Source: Lucifuga dentata
Taxonomy: Eukaryota; Chordata; Actinopteri; Ophidiiformes; Bythitidae
DNA length: 64,000 nucleotides
Assembly (NCBI GenBank): GCA_014773175.1
Contig: VXCM01000921.1
Coordinates: 150,900 to 214,899, forward strand
Direction: 5' to 3'
The translations under genes and the position numbers were made by a program. Each line of letters begins with the position of its first letter. Position 1 is the stretch's first letter. Of the stretch, positions 15,350 to 46,739 are shown in pieces. The notes beneath the pieces were generated by a model. That model did not search any database. It was not told the DNA's origin and worked only from the letters and a program-made list of their open reading frames with translations.

Positions 15350-18073
15350 ATGGCAAAAACGTACGATTATTTGTTCAAACTGCTGCTGATCGGAGACAGC
15401 GGAGTGGGTAAGACATGTTTGCTGTTCAGATTCAGCGAGGACTCCTTCAATACCACCTTCATATCCACAATAGGTGAGTGTGCAGGCTGCAACCCCTGCA
15501 GCCGCCCATTACAATAAATAGGGGTATTCGTTAATTCATACCCAGATAGCAGATTGCAGTGCTTTACAGCTGCTCTAATTGTTCTCAGTATAAGGTAGAA
15601 ATTTCTGTTATAGTCCACAGACCAACAATGTTTCAAATAGCAGTAACTACATCTATTACAGGAGAAAGACAATGGAACTGAGAAAGATATGTGCATCATG
15701 ACAAATGAGTGCTGATGTACAAAAGGACAGCACCAGTTTTTTTTTTTCAAATTATATCTAAATTATAGTCTTTAATATCCTCTATAATGCCCTATGTTGT
15801 CTTACTAGTGTTCAGCAACTTTGTATTGTATCCTCCTAAAATGGTCATAGGATTAATTTAGTTCTTTTACTTTGCAAAGGACAACTGCTTGTTGAAGAAG
15901 CACCTTAATTAGTGTGCTGGATAGCTTATTGTATAAAATGTTTTATGGTATGGTAGCGAATCAATGAGCACCAGCCCATACCTCCAGTGACATGAGACAG
16001 GAATTTTAAAAAATTTTTTAACTGTTGCTCAGTGTACATTGTCCCTTCTAAAAATATAAACAATACATTTAATTTAAATGCAGGTATTGACTTCAAAATC
16101 CGAACAATAGAGCTGGACGGAAAGAGAGTCAAACTTCAGATTTGGTAAGTATAATTTGATCTTGGCTTTTCCCCTGATTTGTTAAAAAAAGAGTGGATAT
16201 ATGCACATCTAACCCAAATGCTTTCACATGACAAGTGCTTATGTGAAAAGCACCCTCAGGAGATCAGGTATAGAATAAAATCAGTGCCTAGAGAAAACAG
16301 AGCAGTCTGCACACTGAATTTTGTAAAATACCCTAAGTAGCAAGGTCTTCATCAAGTTTGTATGCTCAAAACCCTTGTTTTTTATTTTTTTCATTTATGT
16401 ATTTTTTTATTTATCTTTTTAACAGCAGCTCTGCCTTTCCTGTCTTTATGGACCATGTCTATTTACTTTTCTGTTTTCAGGGACACTGCAGGACAGGAGA
16501 GGTTCCGCACCATCACTACAGCATACTACAGAGGAGCCATGGTCAGTTCTCCTTTTACTCTATGCTCACCCTCTGTTTATGGGTAAATCTTTCATATCAC
16601 TAGAGTTAAGAAAATATTTATGAGAATAGCCGTTTTACTTCACAGGGTATTATGTTGGTCTATGACATCTGCAATGAGAAGTCCTTTGAAAACATAAAAA
16701 ACTGGATCAGAAATATTGAGGAGGTGAGATTTGAATGATGAATTATTGAATTATTTGAAAAGACTGAATGCACTGAAAATAATATTTTTGCACAAATGGA
16801 ATTTGTATGTAGTAGAAATTGCTTCTTTGTATTGATATTCGTTTATTTGGAGTATGTCTTGCTTCAATAACATTGCATAATGGGTTTTGTTGTGATTTTG
16901 CTCAGCATGCCTCATCTGATGTTGAGAAAATGGTCTTGGGTAACAAATGCGACATGACTGACAGGAGACAGGTGTCCAAAGACCGAGGTGAAAAGGTGAG
17001 TAGCACAGTCATTAAAGGACCGTACCATCCATTTTGCATGTTTGAGCCTAATATATTCAATTTTCATACATGTTATGTTACTGACAGCCATTTCCCAAAC
17101 CGTATTTCAGCTTTCCTGATATTTTGCAAAATCTCTTAATCTTTCAAAATCAAATATTCAAGCGATACACCCATCTTAAAAATCGATGTTTCGCCTGCTA
17201 ATAGTTACGCAGCCTTATGAAGTCACAGTCGTTTAAATTTTTCGATTATGCAGGTCTTCTTTTGGGACTATATTCCCTGGTGGAGACATACATTCACTCT
17301 GCACATTTTATTGCTCTTAAATGCTGAAATTACGTAAGTTTGAAAAAAAAACCCTGAATACACGTGTTGTTTGCGATGATGGATTACCTATCCCAAGAAC
17401 GTTTCAAGTATCAACAAGTTGATTTTAATAGTGTACCAGAATGAACTGAAACCAATGGCGGTCTGGAAGGTAGGAAAAACATTTTTAATCCACTGTTCCA
17501 GTAGTATGCTTTGGGAAATGATTGTCAGTAACTTTACATGTATGAAAATTGAATATATTAGGCTCTAACATGCAAAATGGCTGGTATGGTCCTTTAAGGA
17601 AAAGTTCAACCAATTGAAACACTGTGCAGTTTTGGATTATGCAATGCATTATACTAACATTTTTATTTTATACAGCTGGCTATTGATTATGGAGTTAAGT
17701 TCTTGGAAACCAGTGCAAAGTCTAGTTTAAATGTAGAAGAGGTAAGTAACTGTCTTATTTATTAACTCAATAATTGCCATTTCACATTATTGATTAATAT
17801 TGATAAAACCTTTCTTTTTGTTTTGTTTCTGTAGGCTTTTTATAGTATGGGCAGAGACATATTACATAATCTGAGCACAAAGACAGTAAGTGCACTTAAT
17901 TGTCAAGAGTTTCTAATAAATTTTGTGTTGAGTTCCACATATTTATTAAATGTCTCAAATTTTATATCTTTTTTTGCTAGACTGACAACAATCCAAGTGG
18001 AACAAGCAGACCTGTGAAGATTACAGAAAAAAAGTTGAAGAGAATTAAATTCTTCAAGTGTTCACTCCTCTAA
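15350..18073 (+). CDS. rab8b: Ras-related GTPase Rab8B
   Basis: Small GTPase of polarised exocytosis, recycling and ciliary trafficking, cycling between cytosol and membranes. Exons: 15350-15473, 16084-16144, 16481-16541, 16646-16723, 16906-16995, 17676-17741, 17835-17885 and 17981-18073 (TAA); 624 nt, 207 aa, the Rab8 length. The P-loop GDSGVGKT is at residues 15-22, switch I contains [12 protein letters not shown], switch II is [18 protein letters not shown], and the guanine-base motifs are NKCD and ETSAKSS. The tail ends KCSLL, a prenylation signal. RAB8B is preferred over RAB8A by [28 protein letters not shown] and CSLL. Compared with human RAB8B as recalled, [12 protein letters not shown] replaces VYDITNEKSFDN. 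A TTAA-flanked MITE lies in intron 5. Confidence 0.95.
17012..17597. mobile_element. TTAA-flanked MITE with about 85-bp terminal inverted repeats
   Basis: The left end TTAAAGGACCGTACCATCCA and the reverse complement of the right end TTAAAGGACCATACCAGCCA stay closely similar for about 85 bp (both contain AGCCTAATATATTCAATTTT). The 586-bp unit holds no transposase frame. TTAA at both extremities suggests piggyBac-type integration. A second partial copy lies at 51480-51530. Confidence 0.8.
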
Positions 18074-19307
18074 GCTGCTCATTTCAAACTCTTTACAGCT
18101 CTAGAGTGACATTGCTGTTTTGGAGGTTTGCTGCTTCCTGCATCTCGTATCAGCAGCAGAGGTCGAATTACTGCCAGCTGAAGCTCACAGGTTCATGGGT
18201 GATTGACATCCCATCCTGATATGCTAAAAACAGAGGAAGATCAGTGACCATTGAGGGATGCAGCGGCATATCTCTGCTCAGTCAAAAGATCATCAGCAGC
18301 AGCTTGTAGCCTGTGCCTGTTCACAGGAAGCAGTGACTCTGTTGGCATTTATAATCCCTCCACAGTACCAGAGGGATCTTGTTAAAATGCCCCAGCCACA
18401 CATAGTTGTCTTATAAATTAAAACAATTCAGACTTACATTGTCTCATATAATGTAGCAGTATTTTATATCATCTTGTTTATGGTCACTGCCTGGATGCTG
18501 TCAGATTGTCAGATAAAATTATCAAACTAGTAAAAGCATTGATTGTATTTGTCCGTGTAAATTCATGTATCCTACCTAATAGACTTTGTCTTCAGTTGCA
18601 CAGGAAGCATATGCAAAATTTCGTGCGTGCCATAAAAGGAGAGTGACAATTTTATGATAGAAAAGACAAAAATATGGTTAAAATGAACTTTCTGTATTAT
18701 TTTTATTTATTCTTTTTAAATGTAACATTTATTTATACAGGTTACTGTTTCAGTATGAAACTGTGAAAGAGAGATTGTTTTCTGGGAACTCTAGTTAGAG
18801 AACATATTGTAATGGAATTGTAAGTATTTGCATGAAAGATGTAGGAGCAGTTGTTGGTAACATGAAGCACATTCTACCGGAATAGAACATGTTTTGTCAG
18901 TCTTGCATTGGAAATTCATTCTTTTGCTGTTCAGAAGTGTATATGTCAACACAAGTAATATGTGTATACGCTTTTTAGACATCTAACAGGTTCCCTTTAC
19001 ATCTCTACATGAACAAAGACTTGGGAAAGCTGTAATGTGAAAGAATGTCTTGAAAGTTACTGTATGTTACATGCAAATGTTATAGTAAAGACCGTAAAGA
19101 AAGTGGATATTTGAAAAACAGTGACATGTTTCACTAGTATGTGCTGACTGCATGCTTAAAGATTTTGTTGACTTTTTGTCAGGGTCATCCTCTTTTTTTT
19201 CATTTTGTGAAAACAGTTTTTCAAACTGAGTCAATAGCTCATCTTGGATGACACACTCTGCCTTGCTGACAGCAGTTGATTCTTTATGATTTTAAGATTC
19301 CCCAGTT
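18074..19307. other. Facing 3'UTRs of rab8b (+) and trpm1 (-)
   Basis: 1.2 kb between two converging stop codons with no supported gene. Minus-strand AATAAA motifs at 18712-18717 and 18728-18733 could serve trpm1; no canonical plus-strand AATAAA was noticed for rab8b, so its poly(A) site is unresolved. An overlap of the two transcripts is possible. Confidence 0.5.
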
Positions 19308-37043
<17,736 letters not shown>

Positions 37044-40000
37044 GCTGAAGCTTCAGAATGTACTTCACAGAAACAAGTCAGACTGATTCAGAAAGAGATC
37101 CTTAGAAAGCAGCAGGAGGCCAGTGTTCAGAAGAAACATCAGCATTAAAGACACAGACAGAAACCTTAGGAAGCCGTTACAGAATCAAGATATAGCAGCA
37201 AGCACTGGACTCAAAAATAGACAAAGTTTCAGCATCATTAACAACTGCTGTGCTTCTCTCTTCTCTCTGCAGCTTTCTCCCGACTGACAAGACAGTGATC
37301 CCAGCCTGGGATATAAATCACTCGATGACACACTTGACACATAGACCCTTTTCCTCTGCCGGGCATCCTGTAATCAGGCTTAATGCAGCCAGCTCTTATG
37401 AAGCCTCGGTGTCTAATGGATAGAGATTTAATAAATGGTTATTGAAGGTAAATCTACTTTGGCACACCACAACCCCAAAAAAGGCTTAGAGACACCATAC
37501 AAGCTGTGAAGCTAAAGTTAGAAGCTAAGGTTGTTCCACCAGATGAGGTTCAGTGTGCTGGCTGACAGGGAAGACGTGCATGTGTCCCAATATGGTACAA
37601 ACTGAAAGATGTGCAGAGATGTACAGTTCAAGCACAGCAAACACAAGATGCGAATGTCAGAGGAGAAACACACCAGGACTATCTCTTCCAACAAACTGCT
37701 TTAAGATGTTGGCATTATGAAAAAAAACAAAAAAACAAAAAACAACAACCAAACAAAAAAAAAAACATCTTTTTTTTTTCTTGTATGGCTATTATATTTT
37801 GGCCCAATTGGAGTGAATGGTGAATGTTTAGTGCAGTTAGCTGGATTTACTCTCATTTCTTCTTGATGCTACTGTAATTTTATTCCACATCAATATTAAA
37901 CTGCTTTTACAACAAGGATAAAGTGTAACTTGATGTTAAGAGTTTGACCTTGTACAGTATATACTGTAATACGTATAAAACTTATGAAAAATGAAACTAT
38001 TAAGTCTTAATACCACTTTGCAGTTGGCCTAACCTGAAAATATAACAGCAAATATCTCCCCATTCATTAGCAAAGGAGCTTGCAATGTGAAAAAACATGA
38101 AACCACTAGTAATTAACTGCAGTACTGTGATGTGGAAATTCTCACTTCCAGATCATCACTTACATTTTTCCACACACCTCACTAATAAGGTCAATTACAG
38201 GACAAAGGAACCACATGTTATAGCTTTCTATAGATTTATCTCTAAATAAACTACATTTCATCTAAACATCACAGAGAAAGCAACCATCTGTCTGCTGTGC
38301 AGCTACAGAACAAAGATTCATGTTTTAGTTCTGTCACACAAATTGGGCATCCAAGATCTCCCTCTTCTGGACACTAACTGGAATGACTATAAAGACATAC
38401 ACGTGCTTGAGCTGACCATGTCTGTATTTTGGCAACACTAAGAACAAGGAAATCCAGGCTTTACATACTTCCCATAGATTTGCTGTGGAAGTATTTTGTA
38501 AATGCAGGATAGTATGTGGCAGCCTTCTCAATGGCATAACTGTCATGCAACAAAACTGGCTGATCAAATAATAAAACTCTCCTCATCAATCTCACTCATT
38601 TTAGCAAATAAAACTACAGCTGATGAACAATGTGTAAATCCTGGCACAGAGGGAAACTACACTGCTAATCCACAATATCAACAAATATCTAATACACTGA
38701 TATTACCTTGATTATCAACATGCGGCCTTACCTGGTCTGAAAAGTGAAAAAAGTTGGATGGTTTCCTCAGATTATCATCATAAACTTGGAAGAAAACCTT
38801 CAAAACAGCAAACTTTAAACATTTCCTCTTTTCTACTGCATTCCAACCACGTCTCTCTGTCTTTGTCTGCCTCTTGGAATGGATAATGCATAATTTCTCC
38901 TAGTAAGCAGGCACAAATGAGCTTTATCATCTGTTGATGGCTTTGCATGTGTCAGTAGAAGAGATTATTTGCCTCCAGTAGAAGGTAGAGCACTGAGCAG
39001 GGCAGAGGAGAGGGAACATCAACTACAGTATATTTCAACTTTAAAGTTTAGTGAGGCCATAAAAACACAAGGTACCACTTTACAGTACGGCATACTTTGT
39101 AAATGGGTTAAACGTTGTTGTAAAGTAATTGCTTTATTAATTAAAAAATATATATTTATAGAACAGTAGTAAGGCATTAATAAGAAGGCCTTTGGGTGGC
39201 AAGGTTTTGAAAAAGCCTTTTGGCTGGTTTATATCCTCCTTCAGGATTACTTGCTTTGCACAGTTTGAGCATTTCTGAAAAGGAGCAGCAGAATATCCAG
39301 ATCCAAATCCATTTATGATCAATTTCTTAACATTTAGAACTGCAGATCTGGTGGCTTATTAAAAAGTGAGAAACCCAATATCACAATATTATGGTTTTAA
39401 ATCAGTGATTTTGTCATGTATGATTAAGAGCCAATGTAACTAATCATTGTGGTTTTATCAGTCAGTATTAACATGACAAAACCAGCTTTATGCAATGTAA
39501 TTCATCTCTTTATATGGAACACCAGAATTATAGACATATCACACTGCAATATATAATGCATGTGCATATGATGAAAACACTTTTGAAACAAACGTGTGTG
39601 ATTTTTAATACATTTTTCTACTTGAGGCTTTGCCTCACTTGCCTCGATTCCTCTTTCAAACCACAAGAGGGCGCTCAGGCCTCTTGTTTTTGCTAGTGGT
39701 TATATATTTCTGACCTTAGGATCACTGGGTGTTTGCCTTTGTTAAAGTTTATACGGATGTTGTATCTATTAGTACAACCAGAAGCATGTTATGACATCCA
39801 TGTGCGCAACATGTTATGTCATCTTGCTGAAATATGTCACCCGACTTGACAGTCTACCTGCGTATGAGTCATTTCTGTGGCTACTTCTTTGTACCAGTTT
39901 CAATTTACCTTGAGTTGTTTTACTTAAACATTTGCAAATATCTTCTGTGACTAATCTTAAGACAGATGGGAAACACAGCTGGAAAGTAGGTTAGGCTAAA

Positions 40001-41999
40001 ACAGCTTCCACATGTGATTTCTGTGAAAGGACAGGAGACGCTATTCAAGGAAGACGATATGTTTCAGCCAGTGTACTTCTGCTGTGCTGTGCTGTGGAAG
40101 TCCTCCTTTGTTGCAGTGAAGTGTTGTTTCTCACAGGAACGAACCCTTCNCCCCGACAAGGAAATCCACGCAGTCAAAACAGCAGCGATGCAAACGTCTG
40201 GTGGAAAAACACACAACAAAGGCATTACAGAATAATTACTGTACACCTTCTTATGTACATATACAGGTTTTATCAAGGTGATCTTCATTGACCTACAGTA
40301 ACAAAACAATAAAAGTTGTGTATTTTTGTCCCTCTGAACAGCCAGCGTCTTCTTAGGTTGCTAAGGAAAGAGTCTTGCACTCACCTGAGACCTCGGTGCT
40401 TCAGGTGTGTTCAGTCCCTCAGTACTACATGAGAGCAAGCACACTGACATGCAGCTGATAATAACATGCAAATACTTAGACAAACAGTTGAAAAAGCTAT
40501 GTTGTTGAGTGTGTGTGTGTATGCCTCTTGGGAGATAACAGAAGACAGGGATGATATCTGAGAGCTGACATTTCATCTCTCTCTCTCTACAGACCAAACA
40601 CACTGCCTGAATTGAAGGGTAGGAACAGTCTTTAGTGGCTTGTTATAAGTGGGTCATGTTAGGGCTTGTACAATCTCTGCATGGTCTCAGTTTGTTCACA
40701 GGTTGCACATTCTGCCCCCCAATTTAATGTCTTAATCACTGTGTTGTGTTTGAAGCCATACAACTCCAGAGCTTTTTCTACTTTATATTTACAAAATAAT
40801 GCAATAGGAAATTAACTAAAACCCTTTTAAAAATGACTCACTTTTATGTGATTAGTCACATTGTCAGTAAATTATACGTTTTTATATTTCTGTATGCTAA
40901 GGGCTTAAATGGACAGTTTAAATTTCATAGTTATCAAATCATTCTCGTGTTCAATTTAATCAGAACATTTTTCAGCCACTTTTTTTTTTTTTTTTNTTTT
41001 TTTTTTTTTTTTTTAATCTTTTATACTCTGTGGTTCTATAGAGAAGATAAGTGAAAATCTGACACCCCACAAAACTGCTGCCAGATTAATCTTCTGAGCT
41101 TTTCAGTCTGACACTGAAGCTGCATGGGGAGATGAAGGATGATTCTAGAAGAATCCAGGATTAAATGCCGGAAACTCATGAGCTTTTAATTCTTCTTGGG
41201 GTAATAATGACATAGGGTTCACAAGTCAAAATAATGGTTTTGGTCTTCAACCTCATTATATTAAGCATGGAATGTAAGTAAATAATGTAAGGTAAATGAC
41301 ATGCAGGTGTTTAATTGCGATTTCAAAGGGAAGGGAGAAATCCCCCTGTGGATTTCAACTGCCAGAGCAGCAGGGTGGCATCTCAGAGGCAAAGACTCTA
41401 CAAGTAGCACCAACATTGCAAATTACAAAGAAAAACATAGATAATAAGATGTGTCATCTTCAGTCTTAGTCCATCTTTACTTTGCTGTCAGCACAAGAAG
41501 GATTTTATGGAAGTAGACAAATAGGAAGTGTGGCAGATTGGAGGAGCGCCTTTGGCTAACAAGTTGACTGGTGAACACCAGAGCAGGCTTGTGCACACCC
41601 AGCTGTCTGCTCTGGGACTGTCTCATTGCATGCACCACTAGAGCAAAACAGTTCCTGGAAAACTGCTCCCTGGGAGACACGCATTCCATGAATCCCTGCT
41701 TGGCACAGCTAATAATGCTAGCTGGTGTATGTATCTTTATCCCGCTGCTCAGTGAGCACATGCTGCCGTAAGCTTTTTCCAACTTTGACCTGGGGCTGAC
41801 ACAAAGGTTAAGAGGGAATCCATATGCTGCTCTGGGGTTGTAAAACAGCAGCACTCTTGACCTGCAGGAAGTTACTCCATCCACTTACTGCATTTCACAA
41901 TATGTCGTACTGAAAACAGTGGCTTCTGCCTTTGATCAGAGCTTCATTAAAAAAAAACAAAAAACTTTTTGTTTGTGTCTATTCTGTCATGGGTGAATG

Positions 42000-42076
42000 A
42001 ATCCCATGAACTAATCTCTTTCCCAGAGATTAGTTCATGGGATTCCTTCACTGCTATTCCAGATAGCAGTGAAGGA
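42000..42076. repeat. Two adjacent perfect hairpins (20-bp and 14-bp arms)
   Basis: Arms 42000-42019 and 42025-42044 pair perfectly around a 5-nt loop (left arm starts AATCCCATGAACTAATC). Immediately after, arms 42044-42057 and 42063-42076 pair perfectly around another 5-nt loop (left arm TCCTTCACTGCTAT). The hairpins share one base. Confidence 0.9.
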
Positions 42077-42908
42077 AGTCTTACTTAGTGGACATTGTGA
42101 GAACTCTGCAGAAACTTCCAAAATTGAGCTATTGACCAGTATCCAAACAACTAGATATGCAATTCACACTCAAACCTCTATTTCCACACACTTGTCATTA
42201 GAATTCAAGGCTTGACAAAGACAGGATTTGTTTGCGTCTGATGGCATGATGGAGAAGTGAGACAGGAACAGTGAGCCAGACAGGCAGAAAGCATAGATCT
42301 GCTGATTGGTGCTTTCTCACCAGGAACCAAAAGCACATGATACAGTTGTTGTTGCTTCAGACCATTACCACAGCTTAACAGATGCAAATGAATGTCAGGT
42401 AGGATGTAATCACACAAAATCAATAACCATTGCTGTGCTTGCTTGATTACTTCAGCAGCCAAAGAGCTGCTGTGAATGGGACTGAGCATTATGAGCCAAA
42501 TTCAGTCGATATTTGCAATACTTCCTGTGAGCCACAGGCTGTCGTCAATCCCATGCTAGCACTGTATAATCCAAACAGATATTTCTACAACTCAGAATTA
42601 TGATCCAGAATTATCTCGCATTTAAAGGTGATGAGCTCTTCCAAGGCAATGCAGGAATTTAACATGCTGAATCGGTGTAAATACAGACAATGCATATTCA
42701 TTTTTTCTTTAATTATTTAACTCATTAAAAAATTATATAATCATTTTCTGCCATTAAGTAAGCGGTAGCTGTTTTAGTATGTCTAAATGAAAAAGCTGTA
42801 GATAATATAAAAGTGTTGGATGGAACAAACAACAAACCTAAAGATTTTGCTATTCTTATTGCAGTAATGTGGCTAAAATGGAAAATTTAGCCTGAAGTAT
42901 TAATGGGA

Positions 42909-43390
42909 TGTCACATTTCTGCCTGCCTGGTCCTCAGCTACTCACCTGCCATTTCTGCCTGCCTGGTCTTCAGCTCCTCACCTCCGTTCATCAGCCTGAT
43001 TCATTTCAGGTTTGGACGCTGTCACCTATTAGCACCAATCAGGCATGGATTTAAGCCCCAGTCTCACACTCACCCTTTGCCAGATTGTTCTTTGCCATCC
43101 CCGATGCGAGACATTCGAGCGTTTATTTGTGGACTGACATTCTGTTACCGACTCGGCCTGTCTTGGACAATCCTGCTTGTCGTTTTCCCTGGAAACCACC
43201 TCTGCCTTCTGTCCCCGACTCCGATTCTGGTTCCTGCGACTGGGTTCTCCGTCTGTCAGTTTCTGTGTAGGCGCTTTGTCCTGCCTGTTGTTCTGCCTGC
43301 TTCTGTGTTGGACTGAGAACTCCATTAAAGAACTTAACTTGTCAAAATTGTACTGTGTGCTGCATTTGGGTCCAAACCCCACCCGTCACA
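42909..43390. mobile_element. Solo LTR, gypsy-like, 482 bp, with 5-bp target duplication
   Basis: Begins TGTCACATTT and ends CCGTCACA, so TG...CA termini form a short TGTCAC/GTCACA inverted pair. Direct TGGGA repeats flank it at 42904-42908 and 43391-43395. The CTGCCTGCCTG-rich body, a late ATTAAAG and the terminal GCTGCATTTGGGTCC resemble fish Ty3/gypsy LTRs. No internal retroviral or gag/pol sequence adjoins it. Confidence 0.85.
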
Positions 43391-43420
43391 TGGGAAGGCC
43401 ATGGGGTTATTAAAATCATA

Positions 43421-44060
43421 AATATTCACACCTTTGGCAGCATGAATGTGCTCAGTAAACTTTATAGCAATCTGCTAATTAGTTCATAAGATATCTTGTG
43501 TGTAAAGCTGATACTTTGATTTGGGGGAAACATAAGGAGGAGATCACCAAAGCTGTAAGATTCTGTAAGAAAGAAAGACTGTAAGAAAGTTTTCCATACC
43601 TGGTGCACAAAATTGACAGTTTGACATGAAAGTGTTGTTGAAAAGCTGATTGTGTATTAAAAATATTAAGGCTTCATCCTCTGGGGACCATGAATGTGCT
43701 TAGTAAAGTTCATGACAATCTGTCCATTACATTTCTTGTGTACAAGTATAAATCTTGTCTTAATGGTGATGCTATAGGAAAGTTCAGAATTCACCAAATA
43801 CATTAGGAGTCACCTTCTGTATAATACACTGCAAATATTGTGAAAATTCAGATTATTATTATTATTTTTTTAGATACATTAAAGTTTGATCAAGTTGAAA
43901 ACTTTAATATGATGGTGGTACTCGACAAAAGGTCAGTGGGCCACCAAGATCATTAGTAATCATCCTCTGAGAACCATGAATATCCCTAACAAATTTCATG
44001 TTAATTTGACAGTAGTTGTTGTGACATCCTACCTGGAATAAAGTTTAGGACAGATGGAGA
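43421..44060. repeat. Degenerate dispersed repeat with three copies of an ACCATGAATGTG-type unit
   Basis: Units near 43440, 43675 and 43960 share the order CATCCTCTG-GGACCATGAATGTG (variants), then AGTAAA/ACAAA-TTTCATG-AATCTG, then a conserved run to the next unit. This wording recurs widely in teleost non-coding DNA as I recall it. Transposon class not determined; the copies are old. Confidence 0.45.
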
Positions 44061-46739
44061 AACTGACCAACAAAGTACAGTGCAAACCCTTGGCCTCTTC
44101 ACAAGACAAAATCAAATGCTCTTGTTGCACCCTCTCTACATAAAACACAAGTGTTATGTTGTGTTGATATCTGTAAATATTATCATGAAGCTGGAATTTT
44201 GGTTTACAAACAAAAGCCATATTTAATAATTGAAAGACAGACTTCTGTTTACATTAGCCATATGCATCTTTACTACTTGCATATGGCTCATAATCATTAT
44301 CATATGCTCACTCTATTCACAAAGTGATGTCAACAGACTCCACTTTAATCCATTTGAGCAGTATGAAGTGTGTGAATACGTCACTCACTTTACACACACT
44401 GAAAAGCTATTATTACTAAACCTAAGAAAAATGCAACACTAATCATTCTGTGGGTCTCTGCCACAAAACCTGCAGCTCTATGACAGAAAAACATTGAGTC
44501 ACGTACAAAAAAACAACAATTTATGAAAGGAAATGGCACTTAGTGTACATGACCAGAAGACAAAAAGAGACTGAGTTCCTCATCTCCTCATCGATTGAGC
44601 AGGGTGTGTTACAGAACATAAAAGCCCAAGTCAGAGCAACTTGACAAGCACCTGTCTAATCCTGCTGATCATAGCAGGACTGTCATTATCTATGTGCTAT
44701 TTCCTGTGACTGTAATTAGAACTGCCTTGGACGATCTGAAACACAGATGGTGGTGGAAGACTAAGCAAATGACAATAAGGTAATCTGTTGGGATTGCAGG
44801 CGCAGACAAATCTATTAAGACTCAAATTGACTGAGGCTAAATAAGCCAATCATTGGAAATGCATCAGTCAATGTGTAGGCATAGAGTGTTTTCATTCAAG
44901 GGGCACTGTCAAAAAAAAAAAAAAAAAAAAATCCATCTTCTACTAAGTTACAGCTATAACTATGAACAAACGCTTATGTGTGGTACGGACCTGAAATGAA
45001 ATACTAGAATTCATTTAATTAAATAAGGCCATGGACTATTGAATCACAGTCTTTTCCTTGTGGTATTCATTAAACTTTTCAACCTTGCCAGGCTGACCGG
45101 TGTGCTTCTCATTCAAAGGCATGCTGTGTGGTCAGGCATTGTTCAAACCCTCAGAATGTTATTTTAATTATTGTTAGCATCCTCCCAAGGTTTCCCGGGT
45201 TTCACATAAGAGATTTTTCCATTAATCCTCATTTAGCTGCATGTACAGCAAACAGCAGTGTAAAACTTTGCCTCAGTCTTTTTGTCTGACAAAAAATTTT
45301 ATTACTTGTGCAGTATTACTGTGACCTCCAATCTAAACTAATCAAATCATCTTAGAAATAAAACTATTGCCACACATTCCAAGGAAGTAGGGCTTGGTTG
45401 ATTGTACAATCCAGAAACACCCTGCAAGCAAAACATATTTTGATGATGCAGCATAAACCACCTAAAACTTTATGACAGTGTTTATGATAGTTACACAACA
45501 GCTGATCCCTGTTAAAACTAGTTTAAAACTATATTGAAGGTCATACTAAGAACAATTATTTTCATTATTTTCACTTTACACAGAACAATTGCACTGAATT
45601 TTAAATGATTTTGCATGATATTTTTCTTTGCATCCTACAACACACATCATCAAGGGACATCACATCTCTTTGTCATGTATTTGCAGCTATGAAGGAGCTA
45701 CATGGGGGCCCAGTGGCCCAAGTCACTGCTCTTTTGCCTATATTGGTTGAGGTGCTCCTCCAGATGAAATAACTAAATAATTCATAAATACCAGTACATA
45801 ATTGTTTTGTATGTTTATTCATTTGGGGAAGTTTTGCATTACATAAAACAACAGCTGGCTGGCGAGACTTTGGTTTGAGCCACTGGCCCTCAAAATGTCT
45901 GTACATGGCCCTGATGGTCACAGTATAGAAGGGATGAAATCTGAAAATGTCAGTTCACCACTAGTACAACCCATATGACCGGATGGTGCTGAGTTGTGAA
46001 TTTTCATGTTTACTGATCAACAATGGTATCTGATCATATTCATTCCTGCAGACATTTACAGCAGCTCGCACAGGAAACTCTTTTCCTCAAACATCCTACT
46101 TTTGGGGTTTTAATATTGCTGACCTACATACAATCTTAGTGTCAGTGGCTGTTTAGCCCTCAAAATCAGCCTGTCCAAAGATCCTCCAGACAGGAGACTC
46201 CCAGTAAACATAGCAACAGAAACTCTCCTCCCACCTCTCTCTCTCCCCCTCCCTTTGGAGCTATGCAAGCCAGGCTCTTACTGCAGCTCCAGCCTGAGTT
46301 GACTCCAGGATTGTGGGGAAGGGAATGAGTTAACAATCCTTATTGTGCATTGTAGGCTATGGCTTTCAGCTCATCAACAGCACTTGCTCTGGTTCAAACT
46401 GAGTTGGAGAAGTGCACATCACACGTGTATAGACACTTTTTTTCTGAAAGGGAAATGACACATTCAGTATGCATAACTGCAAACAAATTCTTCAGTTTCA
46501 CATAATATACTAAAAACCAAATGCACTCACTGACTTTTTATGAGACTCCTCTCTCACCGCCTTAACAATCGTGTGTAACACCTACAAGTGGTAATCAGGC
46601 TGGCTGTAACCCCTGCAGACAGCTGGTAGAGAAGGATGACAACCTGTTTTATAACCATGTTTGCTCTGGAGGAAATGTGATGCTGGCACACTTTGTGGTT
46701 CATCGCGTGTCTAGCAAAGCGGCCCACCACAGTTTGATG

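Noticed and set aside
43029..43382. 117-codon minus-strand and 137-codon plus-strand ORFs
   Set aside because: Both lie wholly inside the solo LTR; no gag/pol or other retroviral protein features.
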